Assembly: GCA_015832175.1 (NCBI GenBank)
Contig: WJXW01000005.1
Coordinates: 2,170,001-2,234,000 of the forward strand
Direction of reading: 5' to 3'
Length of the DNA: 64,000 bases
Source of the DNA: Paraphaeosphaeria minitans
Taxonomy: Eukaryota; Ascomycota; Dothideomycetes; Pleosporales; Didymosphaeriaceae
Below are positions 21,693-33,641 of this stretch, in pieces (positions within the stretch are counted from its first letter, which is position 1; each line of letters begins with the position of its first letter). Below the pieces are notes generated by a model. It ran no database searches and had not been told where the DNA came from. It was given only the letters and a program-made list of their open reading frames with translations. Both the position numbers and the translations under genes were made by a program.

Positions 21693-23011
21693 AGTTAGGA
21701 ACTCGATCAATCAATATCAAGGACCGTTACTGGACCGGGACAATCTGACAGGGACCCAGAGACTGAGAAGGAATTTTTTTTGGGAGACTCTGATCTCAGA
21801 GTATTGCGGTGTCCTCCCTTAATACTAGTATATCCAAACAATGGCGTCTTTTGGTCGCAATTGCAGCGCATCGCAATATGCGATGATTGGCTGCATACGA
21901 TACCTGATTATCTTTTGGTGGAGCTAATATTGGATCATCTAGTAAAAGCTGCATTGAGCTTCGATGCCCCCAGTAAGGTTCGATGGTACACTACATTGCG
22001 TAATAAGGAGCATTATGACGACGCGGGACCGCTTACAAAGCCACGCAATACTTCGCATGGTCTCGCAATGAGTCCCAATGGATGTATGAAATGACTAAAG
22101 ATTCTTGTACTTCTGCAATCCTGTGTACGCACTGTAAGGTAGCTAATGCGACACATAACCTAAGTGCACAGCGGGGATACCTACCAACAAGGCACGCAGA
22201 GATTAGCACAATGACCTGCAAACCACGAATAACTTCTCCGTGCATACTGAAGGAGATGCACGTACGCGTTCACGTGAATCGAGTTCATGATGACCGTCAT
22301 TGGGAGCTGGTCGGACGGAAGAAAGAAGGAACGAAGCGGGAGTCGGAGGCCTGTCGTTGCCGACCTCACTTCAGCCACAAAACCTTCAGCAATCACCAAC
22401 CTCATTCTCGCGTTCTACATGGAGAATAGAAGACATGGAACTCGTGGCTTATGACCGCAGCACGCTAATCAAAATGATTCTAACCCACAGCCCCCACGTA
22501 ACAGAACCCTGGGAAAGGCCAAGAGAAGGTCGCAGCTCGTATTTGCTTGGCGCGAGCACGAATAGGTACCTACCTACCTACCTATATCGTCTTCCTATCC
22601 ACATTGACGGTCTTCGACGAACTTTCCCTCCTTCAATTGAATAGGTTCTTCGTACTCTTTGGTGTTATGAACGGGCATGACGCTTCCCACAATAATGCGC
22701 TACCTACCCGAACCGTCATCGTACCACAGATTCCATATTGCCGACCAGGCTGGACTCGACAGGACCTGTGAAACGCCACTCGGTTCGCCATGGCTATTAT
22801 TCGCCTATCACGAGGCTATCAGGGGCTGAGCGCTTCCCCGAGGCTGTTTGGAGATCATCGCGAAAAAGGCAATCATACGAATGCTCATAAGTATAGCCCT
22901 AACTTACGGGTGTTGCGATAACCGCATAAATGTATGCGCGGATGCCAAAAAATCTGTGGGCCTTGCCACTTCCTTCACTGCCACGTTTGGTGAAGCCATA
23001 GCCGCGGTTTC
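21693..23011. other. Intergenic between divergent genes
   Basis: 1.3 kb with no supported gene. It contains a short TACC tetranucleotide run (22565-22584). The open frames here are short and without motifs. Confidence 0.5.
22565..22584. repeat. TACC tetranucleotide run
   Basis: About four to five copies of CCTA/TACC in 20 bp. It is one of many TACCTACC/GGTAGGTA motifs scattered in the intergenic DNA of this window. Confidence 0.7.
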
Positions 23012-24855
23012 ATGCTTCTACTCGGTTGCGCAACGATGCTTAGAATGTCGCTCCTATCTTTCACCCTGCTGGTTTCGATAGCGATAGCGCAGCTATCCCC
23101 AGGAGGAGTCTGTAACACAAGTGCCGAGTGGGAGACAACCCCCACAAGATACTTGCGCGCCGACACAGACACGAAATTGCGTGACTGGTGGGCGACCATA
23201 TCAGCAGACCCGCACTCTGCTTTCACAACCGAGCTGGGGAAGGCATTTGGGTCGCATGTCCCATATCAGTGCGGCTTGACGGACGATAGTGGTTGTATCT
23301 ACGCAGGGTGTAGTGGTATGTATGTAATAGGTGCGATGACTACAACTGTGCTCACAGCAGTCAGATTTAGAAGATAATGGCGATCCAGTGTGGGCCTACT
23401 TGTCACAGATATCGATGGTGAACTTGCACATTCTGTTCAAAGCCATCGAATTAAGAATTAGATCATTGTACCTTGGGACAGCGCTAATTTTCCCCAGGAA
23501 GGTATAACGAAAGGGCAATTGGATTTCACCGATCGGGTGGACAAAATGGTCTTGACATTCTTCCCTTGGAGGGAGCCCAGCTTCGCACCCGAAGATGTAC
23601 TCATATGGATGTCCGGTATTGTTGGTGTTGCTGGAGCGATAGCACCTATTTTGGCGGCATCTTCAGCGGCAGCAAGAAGGGGTGAAGCGGCAATTGCAGC
23701 CGGAGGTGGAGGTTTTGCGGCCCTCGCCGGTGCTGGACTCAGCCAGATCAGCAATGAGATTAAGCCCGAGTACGTTGAGATCAGTCTGGTTCTTACTATC
23801 TTTGCTGACTCTTAGAAAGCTCAATTGCAGGATTCGCCAGCATCGCGACGTTCAAAGACTTCGCGGCCGAATACGGCGAAACCTTACGCTCCAGCATCGA
23901 CTCCTGGTCGAACACAACCTTCAATGGCGACAAAGACGCGTCAAATTATACCTTCCTGTAAGTCACTGTTCTTCATACTCCCACACAATCATGCTCACCC
24001 TACCCAGCGACTACTTCGAAGGCGGCGCCATGGTCGACCACTCCTTCCTCCCTTCCGCCACTCAAATCGAATCATTTTACAAAAAACAACTCTTCTCCAT
24101 CATCATCAACTCCCAATGGCGCAAGCGCAAGATCTGGCCCACCTTCCACGCAACCAACGAGACCTCCGACGCCTTCGGCCCCAACCAAACACGATATTAC
24201 TCCGCCTCCGACGGCGGCGTCTACTACACATACGCATATCACGAATCCGGCGTCCTAAAGGGCTCCCTCGAAGCCCCCACAGGCCTCGACCACCTCAACG
24301 AGTCCACGTGGGACATCTCCGGAACCGACATCTCCAAATCCTCCGCAGCCTCCTTCCGCACCGCACGCTTCAACTTCACCGAGCCAATGGCGCACGACGC
24401 GCTCGCCTCCGCCGTCGCCTCCAACGGCACGTCCACCGTGGTCTGACGGCGCCGGCTGGGTCGGCATGTGGACACTGCCTGTCTGCGTACTCCCACCGGG
24501 CTACAACTGGAACACTCAGTACACAAACACTTCCTCGCGGTACGGCATGCTGCCATGCTGCTGCGGCGAGAAGTGCAAGGACCCCAAGGACTTTGTGGCG
24601 GCGGCGAACCTGGTTGGGTTCCAGACGCTGTTGTACGGGTGCGAGGCGCAGCTGAGGGGGACAGAGATTGAGTTCAGGAGTGTGGACTATGGGTTTGGGA
24701 AGAAGACGGGGCCGGCGGCGTTGCCGTATATTTGGGCGACGCTGGGGACGGGGAAGAAGGCTGGGCTGGCGATTGGGATGGTTGTGGGCGGGTTGGTGGT
24801 GCTTGTGCTGCTGTTTGTGTGTGTGGGGAGCTGTTGTGGGATGTGTTTTGGTTGA
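23012..24855 (+). CDS. Secreted or membrane-anchored protein with apparent frameshift
   Basis: Five exons: 23012-23315, 23371-23417, 23498-23769, 23820-23957 and 24008 onward, with introns of 55, 80, 50 and 50 nt. An N-terminal signal peptide is clear (MSLLSFTLLVSIAIAQ, likely start one of the ATGs at 23012, 23036 or 23045). The ectodomain has several Cys and an Ala/Gly-rich hydrophobic stretch (GIVGVAGAIAPILAASSAAA). A C-terminal transmembrane helix follows Lys-Lys (GLAIGMVVGGLVVLVLLFVC) and ends in Cys-rich GSCCGMCFG. The frame stops at 24444-24446, but a one-base shift at about 24437-24439 continues coherently (WSDGAGWVGMWTLPVCVLPP) to the TGA ending at 24855. No plausible intron explains this, so it is either a genuine frameshift or a sequencing error. 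The family is not recognised. Confidence 0.6.
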
Positions 24856-25323
24856 GGCTGTAACAGGGGGACTTGTGACTGGTTTTCTTTTCTTTGCCTA
24901 GCATATACCCACAATTGTAATGGCGTTGTTGTGTACAAATGATTGTTCGCTGCCATAATTCTTTGAAGACGTCCATAATTGAATTTGTCAGGGAGAGGAG
25001 CAAAATTACGGCATGGCTTTGAGCTGACACTTGTGCAAATGTATGAGTTATAGATAATGACCCAGATTCACGCATTGAACGAAGTCGATGCAATGAGGGG
25101 TTCGTATCTATACAACAAGAAAAGTCGCTTTCAGTAGATTAGTGACATGAACATATCATGATACTATTCAAACTTCAGAGTTGGTTATGAACAAAACAGC
25201 TTAGATATTTTTTCTAAACCATTTGAATTTGGTCCAGACACCATCGAGATTACCAGCCTATCCATATACGCCACCCATGCTATGCAGAATTCACAGTTCC
25301 TGAAGTCACAAGTATAGTGCCTA
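24856..25323. other. Convergent intergenic spacer
   Basis: 468 bp, AT-rich, between two 3' ends. No gene seen. Confidence 0.5.
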
Positions 25324-26714
25324 TTATACGGTCAAAGCGGCAGGAGCTGAGGTCTCCTGTGGCAGGACGGAAATCTCTGCTGGCGCTTCGGGCAGTTTAA
25401 CCCTTTTCGCTGCTTGATCGTCCTCTGCGTCTGCTCTCCTCTTCTCTTTCGGCTGCTGTTCCTGCTTCTTGGCCTTCTCCGCATCCCTCACCCTCGCTCT
25501 CTTTGAAGCCTGGGACTCCTTCGGCGGTATGCCCAGATGCTCGTCCACGATCTTTGCCTTTTCTAGCAGATCGTCCACATCCTGCAGGCCCAGAGCCTGT
25601 ATGACGTCTGCATAACACTTCGACCGATTCATCGCCGCGTAGCATTTGTCTTTGCCTGGGATCATCTGACCGAGCAGATACTTCGTGTTGCCCCAGCGGT
25701 TCTCGACCTGCAGCGCAAAGCGCATGTACTCCGTGACGACCGTATTCCACTGCGAGCGCCATTCGTGCGGTCCCCCTTGGCTGTCTGGCCGGAAGCAGCT
25801 CGGGTTCTTCTCTGCTTCGGTCGCGATCATCGCGCCATCGATGCCAAATTCCTCGGCGAGCTTAAGTGCTTCGGTTCTGGAAGTCACGTCGCCGTTCATG
25901 AGACATGCGACCCCCGCTTCTCTACACACCTCTCCTACCATCTTCAGCTGGTCCCTGATGGCCCGCTCCCTGGGCCGCATGGGTGTCGTCCGGCAGTGCA
26001 CTGTCAGGCCTGTGATGCCCGTCTTCACCAGTCGCCTTACCAGCGCTTCCGTATCTTCTGCCTTGTCCAAGATCCGTATCTTCACACTGATTCCAATCTC
26101 AAACGGCTTGCCCACTTCTTCCACTAAGCTTGTAAGGATGTTGCAGAGTAGGTCCGGCGTCTTAAGCAGCGCGGCCCCCATACCACCAGATGTGGAGAAT
26201 GGCTTTGGACAGCCAGAATTCAGGTCTATTCCAGCGACGTCAGGGGCGACCAACTTCGCGGCCTGTACGGCCAGTTCCGGGTTTGCGCTTCCAATTTGAT
26301 AGATCAGCTTGCCCTTTTCCAGCTCGGGGTGTATGCGATAGATGACGCTTTTGCGCATATCGGGATCGAGCGTGGGATTCTTCAGTTTCGACGTCGGAAG
26401 GCGGGTAAACTCGATGGTTTGGGTGTGTAAGTTGAGGTGGCGAGTTGTGCCTATGAGGGCGCGATCGATGGTTTCTGGGCCTGCAATGGTTATTAGGAAA
26501 CAGTCTTGTTACTTTTGGGTTCATGCGACGCACCCCATACCAGATCTGCACCGTACTTCAGCGCCAGCAGCCGCGATGGCAATTCGCCAGAGCGCACCAT
26601 GGGCGCGAGGACGACTTTGCCACGGTAGTCGACGCCATTCTTGGGAATCGGGACACGCTTAGGAATTGGAGAAGCCATGGCTTTTGTGAGAGTGCGGATG
26701 GAGGATAGTATCAT
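25324..26714 (-). CDS. DUS2: tRNA-dihydrouridine synthase 2
   Basis: Flavoenzyme reducing uridine 20 of tRNAs to dihydrouridine (yeast Dus2/Smm1). Exon 2 is 25324-26480 and the intron is 26481-26533 (53 nt). The conserved start MASPIPKRVPIPKNGVDYRG begins at 26678 (433 aa), but an in-frame ATG at 26712-26714 adds MILSSIRTLTKA, which looks like a mitochondrial presequence. FMN-barrel motifs: KVVLAPMVRSGELPSRLLAL, LVWGPETID after splicing, the catalytic-Cys loop IDLNSGCPKPFST (Cys about 139 of the short form), and TVHCRTTPMRPRE. The C-terminal 80 residues are Lys/Arg/Glu-rich (AKKQEQQPKEKRRAD) and possibly RNA-binding. ARPC2 lies upstream on the same strand. Confidence 0.93.
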
Positions 26715-27071
26715 AACATGCCGTGGTAGTGAGAGGATCTGCAAGTGAAGAGGGGTGAGAGTCAAGTGGGTGCTCCGAGAAGTTCTGCCGAGCTCGTCTC
26801 ACCGCCTTCCCGATTATGGGTCCGATGGCGACCATAACTTGGCGCATGGAATTGACCAGCCAAGGCAAGAAAACAGATAGGTGGTATTGTCCTTGATTTA
26901 CTGTGTCTTTTTGTTCATACCGCCCATCATGATATCCTCAATGGGTGCCCATCCACTTCCGTCCTTGCGGTTGCAGAATGTGAAGCACGTGAACCCATCT
27001 GCATCCTCGCAATCACCAATACAAATAACCTTTTCCAGCAAAGTCTATTCACATTTCAAACGCAGCAGATC
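26715..27071. other. Spacer between ARPC2 3' end and DUS2 start
   Basis: 357 bp between two minus-strand genes, holding the ARPC2 3' UTR and the DUS2 promoter. No further gene seen. Confidence 0.5.
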
Positions 27072-28180
27072 TCAAGACTGTACCTTGAACGTGCGTCCAC
27101 TTGCAGTCTTGCGCTCCTTCTCCTCTGCCTCTGGCCGAGCGCGGCGCAAGACCTGCAGGAAGTCGGCTGTCCGCTTGCGCATCCTTGAGTGGATGTAGGC
27201 CTTGGACGCTTTGATGTGGTAATGGAAGTAGTCGCGGAAGGTTTGAATGTGTGAAATGACCTCTTCGCGTCGCTGCTTTGTGAGATGGCGAGGGAAAAGC
27301 ACTAATCTGATCAGTAATGACGCGGAACAGGACTGGCATAGACTGACCGAAGGTAATATAGCCAATGTCGGCTGAGCCGGAGGTGTCGACACCCGGAATG
27401 CCCTGGAGCTCTAGCGGAGGATCGTTCCTAAACATGACCTGCGGCGCATTCTGGATCGCTCTCCGTCGGGCATCAACAAACTCCTGCAGGAAGACCTTGC
27501 CAAATATCCTGTCCGTCTCTTCGCGGAAGACTGTAGAGAAAATGACGGTGACTCTGTCGTAGCTGGCCTTGATGTAGATGGCTTCCTCTTCTCGGTAGTG
27601 GATAGCGCACACTTCACCGCCCTCCTTGACGCCCTGGGGCGCCGACTCGGATGTGTATTTCGAAGCTTCCTCCTGCAGGTGCAGGAACTCGTCGAAGGCT
27701 TGCTCAAATGGTGCGGCCATGGCATTGCGCTTTAGGAGTGATATACGCCTGACCAGATCCTCCTTACCCTCTGTTTGACTCTGAGCTAGCATTCAACAGG
27801 GTCTGATCATAAGCTTACCCTGATCTTCTGGCAGGTTCTCCAGGTCGACCTGCACCGAGAAGTCGTAGCCAGACTCTGGGGCCACGATGTAGGGGCCATA
27901 TTCGCGCTCGAGGACAGCCTGTGCACCGTACTGCACCAGTTCGGCGTAGCACTTGACGTGTATGGAGACGAGGATCTTGGTTTTGGACTCGGGCGTGGAG
28001 ATGTGGAAGGTAACGCCGTCGAAATCGGACACGACCTGGTCGATGGAGGTGGGTGCGCCGCTGGTACCTGTTAGCTAGCCATCCTATCCGCAGGCTGCCT
28101 CGGCGGGGCATTGCGCACCCTTGGAATCGCTCCCTCAGCAGCGACTCGATGAGAACATTCTGATAGTCGAGGAGAAGCAT
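27072..28180 (-). CDS. ARPC2: Arp2/3 complex 34-kDa subunit (Arpc2)
   Basis: Core subunit of the actin-nucleating Arp2/3 complex, contacting the mother filament in branched actin networks and endocytic patches (yeast Arc35). Four exons: 28119-28180, 27819-28060, 27348-27770 and 27072-27301, with introns of 58, 48 and 46 nt; 318 aa (human 300). Motifs: start [77 protein letters not shown], and the C-terminal [20 protein letters not shown] and [20 protein letters not shown]. The first splice uses the acceptor TACCAG/CGGC; an earlier AG shifts the frame. It is divergent from DIP2 with 305 bp between. Confidence 0.95.
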
Positions 28181-28485
28181 GGCTGGCTATGTCCCTGTGT
28201 ATTGGGGTGGTGGTCGGTCTGGTGTATGGCGGGGGAGCTGTGAACTGGCGCGGAGGTCGGAGGTGTGATGTTCATTGAGTGGGCTGTGGCTGAGCTAGCG
28301 TGGCCGCACTTGTGGGGTTTTTGCCAAAAGTTGAAGCTCTCGTAGAAAAAGTTCACCTCACTTGCAACTTTCACAGTGGCGCATTCGTTAGACGTCTCAG
28401 GTGATGCAAGGCTGATTTGGCGCGAGCGCGGATCCCTCCATTGTTCTTTCCCTCTTGATACCCCGATTTCCTTTCCTTGCGCAAC
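28181..28485. promoter_or_regulatory. Divergent promoter interval ARPC2 / DIP2
   Basis: 305 bp containing both promoters. A CT-rich tract sits just upstream of the DIP2 ATG. No TATA box in a clear position. Confidence 0.4.
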
Positions 28486-31442
28486 ATGGTGAAGACGTAC
28501 AAGTAGGTCGCGTCTTCCTTCTGGCGCAGAGGTCTGCCGCTAACAACACCAGCAAGTACGAGCACACGGATGCGTTTGGTGTCGTCGCGACCGCCACCTC
28601 CAACACTGTATGGACCTCCGAGGGCATTTCACAACCTGGCTCCAGCCGATCTGCAGGCGCCGGCCGCGCATATGCAGCCGCAAATGAACAGGTCCTGTGC
28701 TGGGACATCAAGAAAGGCGAATTGCTGAGCAGATGGCGCGATGCGTCCTGCACCGAGCAGGTCACAGTAATTTGCCGGAGCGACGTAGACACAGATCTCT
28801 TTGCGGTGGGATACGCCGATGGTAGCATAAGAGTGTGGGATTCCAGGACGGCAACCGTTGTTATCAGCTTCAATGGACACAAGTCCGCCGTTACAATACT
28901 CGCCTTCGACAAGTCCGGTGTACGCCTTGCGAGTGGTTCAAAAGACACAGACATCGTTGTCTGGGACCTGGTTTCTGAAGTCGGGCTGTTCAAGCTTCGA
29001 GGACACAAGGGAGAGATCACCGGGCTTCACTTTCTGCACCCGACAAAGGCAGAGCAAGAGGATGGCGTTGATGGGGTAGACGTGGAGATGGACACAGACC
29101 AGGCCTTCCTGCTCTCCACAAGCAAAGACTCGCTGGTCAAGATTTGGGACGTGAATAGCCAGCACTGCATTGAAACCCATGTCGCGCAGACAAACGGCGA
29201 GTGCTGGGCGCTAGGAGTATCTCCAGACGGCAGCAGTTGTATGACAGCAGGTAATGACGGAGAGTTGAGGATGTGGACCATTGATCTTGCTGGTCTTGGG
29301 CAGTCGGCCTCGTCTGCCGGTGAAGACGTCGAGCAGCGATACCTTCACGAGAGAGGAACACTATATCGCCAAGGCAAAGACCGAACGCTTGGAATTGCCT
29401 ACCACAGGAAATCCGATTACATTGCCGTGCACGGTTCAGAAAGAGCTGTTGAATTATGGAGGATGCGAAGCGAAAAGGAAGTCCAAAAAGCGCTATCAAG
29501 GAAACGAAAGAGAAGGCGTGAAAAGGCGAAAGAGGAAGCGAATGGTGAAGCGCCTGAAGCTGAAGAAGAGATTAGTCTTGCGGAAGCGGTGATTGGAGAC
29601 ATCATCGTTCCATATGTCACCGTACGGATAGCAGCTGGAGGCGGCAAGGTCAGATCAATCTCCTGGATGCAAGGCAGATCGAAAAAGCTGCAATTGTTAG
29701 TCGGCACCGACAGTAACCTTCTTGATGTATATGAAATACCTCAGAAGTCAAAATCGAAGAGCGATGAAGAGCCTGAGTACAACCGGACGCTGTCTGTCGA
29801 GCTTGCCGGTCACAGACAAGACATTCGCGCATTAGCACTTAGCTCAGACGATCGTATGCTGGCCTCTGCCTCAAGCGGCAAGTCTGCAAACGGAGGACTC
29901 AAGATATGGAACGTTCGAACACAGAATTGTCTCCGTACGCTGGAGTGTGGAAAAGCACTATGCGCTGCGTTCCTACCAGGAGACAAGATTGTGGTAGTGG
30001 GCACCAAGGACGGCGATATCGAGCTCTACGATATTGCAGCTTCGTCGCTTCTCGACAAGATTCCCGCTCATGAAGGCACCGTGTGGACGCTCCAAGTACA
30101 CCCCGATGGCAAATCCCTCATTACCGGAGGTGCTGACAAGACTGTAAAATTCTGGGACTTCGAGATCGTACAGGAAGAGATCCCGGGCACAAAGCGCACC
30201 ATGCCACGCCTCAAGCTCGTTCAGTCACGCATACTGAAAGTCAACGATGACGTCCTCAACGTTCACTTCTCACCGGATTCGCGCCTGCTCGCGGTCGCCA
30301 CGATGGATAACACGGTCAAGGTGTTCTTTGTGGACTCGTTGAAGCTCTTCCTCAATCTTTACGGCCACAAGCTCCCTGTATTGAACATGTCGATATCCAG
30401 TGACTCTAAGCTCATCGCTACCTCCTCTGCCGACAAGAGTATCCGCATCTGGGGTCTCGATTTCGGTGACTGTCACAAAGCGCTCTACGCTCACGAAGAT
30501 TCGATCCTCAACGTCTCCTTCATTCCACACCCCGTTCAAGCCGATGAGAAACACATCCTCTTCAGCGCATCCAAAGACCGCGTCCTCAAATCCTGGGACG
30601 CTGACAAGTTCGAGCTCATCCAGAAGCTACGCGGCCACCATGGAGAAATCTGGGCCATGACCATGAGCCGCACAGGCGACTTTGTCGTCACCGCCAGCCA
30701 CGACAAGAGCATGCGCATCTGGACGCGCACCGACGAACCCATCTTCCTCGAAGAAGAACGCGAAAAGGAACTCGAAGAACTCTACGAGAACACGCTCGCG
30801 ACATCCCTCGAAGACGAAGAGCCCCTCCTCAACGGCGCCGAAGCCCCCGAAGTGGGCGCCGCCTCCAAGCAAACCACCTCAACCCTCACCGCCGGCGAGC
30901 GCATCCAAGAAGCCCTTGACCTCGGCCTCGAGGACCTGCTCCTCGTCCGCGCGTGGACCAAGCAGAAGCAGGCAAACCCCAACCTCGCGCCCCCGCAGCG
31001 CAACCCGCTGTTCCTCGCGCTCAACAACGTCTCCGCCGAGCGCCACGTACTCAACACGCTGGCCAAGATCCCGGCCGCGCAGCTGCACGACGCGCTCCTC
31101 GTGCTGCCGTTCTCCTCGCTGCCTGCGCTCTTCACTTTCATCGCCGTCTGGGTCCAGCGCAGGTGGAACGTCACGCTGACGTGCCGCGTGCTGTTCTTCA
31201 TGCTCAAGACGCACCAGCGGCAGATTGTCGCGAGCAGGGAGCTCAAGAGCGTGCTCGAGGGCATGCGGGACGATTTGAGGCGCACGCTGGGCGGCGATAA
31301 GGATCTGATTGGGTTCAACGTTGCGGCGGTGCGGTTTGTGGGGGAGAGGGTGGACGAGAGTAGGATTGTGCGGCTGGAGGATGTCGAGAAGGCGGAGGAG
31401 GGTGCGGGGAAGAAGAAGAGGGCTTTTGTGGATGTTGCTTAG
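28486..31442 (+). CDS. DIP2: U3 snoRNP protein Dip2/Utp12 (WD40)
   Basis: Component of the UTP-B subcomplex of the small-subunit processome, needed for 18S rRNA maturation in the nucleolus. Exon 1 is only 17 nt (28486-28502), the intron 50 nt, and exon 2 28553-31442; 968 aa. The joined start MVKTYNKYEHTDAFGVVATA matches yeast Dip2. Twin WD40 propellers occupy about residues 20-700, with repeats such as ISFNGHKSAVTILAFDKSGV, DIVVWDL, ADKSIRIWGLDFGDC and SHDKSMRIW. A Lys/Arg/Glu-rich insert lies near residue 340. The C-terminal Utp12 helical domain (about 790-930) includes ERIQEALDLGLEDLLLVRAW and HVLNTLAKIPAAQLHDALLV. It ends in a Lys-rich tail. Confidence 0.95.
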
Positions 31443-32274
31443 TTTGGGGAGGGCGTGGGAACTTTGCTGGAAACTTTGATGGTGTGGCGTGTGCTGCTGG
31501 TCGTGATTTACTGTTTTCGTGCGCGCTTTCGAATGCTATGGAGTTTCCCACAAAAGCATGCCTGATGATGGGTTCTACGCTAGTGCTGTGTTGCTCCTCG
31601 TGGAATGTCACTGCGTACTTGAACCTCCTCTGAGCTGGCACTGCATTACGAGCATCGGAAGCATTCTCGCCGTGTTCTGCTGAACACGGTGGCCGCCGAC
31701 ATAAAAAATCAAAATGAGCATCCACCCTACCGCGAGCATCCACGCCGACCTCTCACATGAGGAGATTATAAGCGTATGGCAGAGTGAGTTAACACGGGAT
31801 GAGGTGTGCGCCTGCGATCCCTGCGTCTCGTGTAGAGAGGATAGACTATTCCTTTCGGCTCGATGGATAATATTACGTGTTGTTCGTACATGAACTCTGC
31901 CAAAAGACCTCGCTGGCACGCCCGAAAATACCGTACACAGCCAGTCAACCAAGTTCCTAGCGAAGCCAAAAAGCCCACTGGGAAACAAAGGCCAAAGTAG
32001 CATCAGAGAGGCATCGCATCCGGCTCTGGCCCCCGATGAAGCCTGCTGGGAGGGCTGCTGTCGCAAACCGAAATCGCGCTCGGAAGAAAACCGCAAGATC
32101 CGAAGATCGTTTGACCCATTACACCGCCCACATGCCCTGAAAACGCCAGTTCCAACGGAGCGCTTTCCCTCTGCCCCAATCGCTTCACCCAACGTACATT
32201 GAAAAAGAGGTCCGTGTATCAAGCCCGCACACCGCACACCGCACATAGCAGGAGCTCCCCTGAAGAATCCCCAA
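31443..32274. other. Convergent intergenic spacer DIP2 / TFIIS
   Basis: 832 bp. No coding frame supported by motifs or splice sites on either strand. Probably the two 3' UTRs with a spacer between. Confidence 0.5.
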
Positions 32275-33262
32275 TCACGAGAACTTCCACCGATTGCCGC
32301 AATTCATGCACTCGCAGAAGGTCGTCATCGGTTCATCCGCACTTCGGGTCTGCGCCTGGCTGTAGCTGACCATGCGCTTCTTGCACTTTCCGCACTGGAA
32401 CTCCTTGGAGATGGACTTCTCGACCTGGGCGACCATGGCATTGTTCATGTTTTCCTTTTCCAGCTTCTCGTCGGCGGCCTTGCGCTCGTCCGACTTCATC
32501 TCCTCGTGCGTCATGGTGGCGAAGCGCTTGGGGGTAATCTCGCCAGACTGGACGCGCTTGCGGAGGTGGACCGAGGACTTGTTCTTGAGGTTGGAGAAGA
32601 GCGACTTGATCTTTGCTTTGTAGGCATCGTTCACGCGGGAGCCGGCGCCGTCGTATGCGGCGTTTTCTACTGCGCGAGCTGTGGTGAGGATGTCGGCGGG
32701 AGCTGCGGAGATTGTTGTTAGGATGGTTCTTGGGTTCGAGTTGGGGTTACTCGGTAAACATACACTCATCACTCATGTAGGCCAGCCCGTCGTACATCAG
32801 CCGGACGCAGTTGTCTCGCTGCTCGTCGCCTGTGACCTGGTACTTGATATTGTCCGTCTTTGCATTCCGCTTCTCGGGCGCGACACCGTGCTTCGGCTTG
32901 GCAGCTGCGGGCGCGGAGGTGGGCGCTGCTGGTGATGCAGTCTTCGAGGGCACGGGCGCGGGAGACGAAGTGCCATTTGAGGCGCTGGAAGGCTTCGGTC
33001 GGGAGGCCACTCCCTTGCTGTTCTTGACATCCTCCCTCCACTTGGTAACCATGCGGGTGGCGAGCGATGCGACAGCCGGGTCGGCGTGCTGGCGCAGCTT
33101 GTTCACGGTGACGCCGATCTTGGTCTGTCGCAGCAAATCCTCGGTCGGTCTGATGCCATCTTTGAGCTCGTTCAAGAGCTTCAGAATCGACGAGCTGGGT
33201 TCCTTCGCCTCGATGGCCTTGCTAATCGACTTGCCGCGTAGCGCGACTTCTTTGTGATCCAT
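32275..33262 (-). CDS. DST1: Transcription elongation factor TFIIS
   Basis: Rescues backtracked RNA polymerase II by stimulating transcript cleavage. Exons 32764-33262 and 32275-32702, intron 61 nt; 308 aa (yeast 309). Domain I (LW/TFIIS-N) at about residues 1-78 with LLNELKDGIRPTEDLLRQTK and ATRMVTKWREDV. A Pro/Ala/Ser linker follows at 80-130. Domain II at about 135-250 runs NIKYQVTGDEQRDNCVRLMY and, after the splice, ESPADILTTARAVENAAYDG, then KSLFSNLKNKSSVHLRKRVQ. The C-terminal zinc ribbon has CGKCKKRM and CECMNCGNRWKFS, with the catalytic acidic pair in QTRSADEPMTTF. The start MDHKEV is the first family-like ATG. It is divergent from EAF6. Confidence 0.96.
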
Positions 33263-33641
33263 GGCTACAGCGGGTGATGTCGAGGGATGTGGGGCAGATG
33301 GTCGCGTGCAGAGCTGCACAGAGCTGTGGCCGTCACAGGCTTATGTGGCGAAGGGCGGAATGGCACAACAGAGCACGCGCACGGGACGAGGGCGAGGGCG
33401 AGGGCGAGGGCGAGATTTGCAGGCAAGCAGGCGTGAAAGAAGCCGAACATTTGAGCAGTCGGTTGCGGAGAGAGGTGCGCTAGCCAAGCGTGGTCTAGGC
33501 TGTAGTTAGTGAGCGGGACTGGAACCTCAAGGGAAGTCGCGACTGTCTGAGAAACAGTTACAAACACGCAGCAACACCGACAGCCCGCTTCGAAACGTTC
33601 CTCTGTCACCCACCCGCATCAAACTCGGACCAGAGGCCATC
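33263..33641. promoter_or_regulatory. Divergent promoter interval TFIIS / EAF6
   Basis: 379 bp between two start codons. It contains a (GAGGGC)n hexanucleotide run at about 33388-33413, which may act as a nucleosome-excluding or factor-binding element (inference). Confidence 0.45.
33388..33413. repeat. GAGGGC hexanucleotide run
   Basis: About four perfect copies of GAGGGC on the plus strand inside the TFIIS/EAF6 promoter interval. The strand is purine-rich with regularly spaced GGG triplets. Confidence 0.7.
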
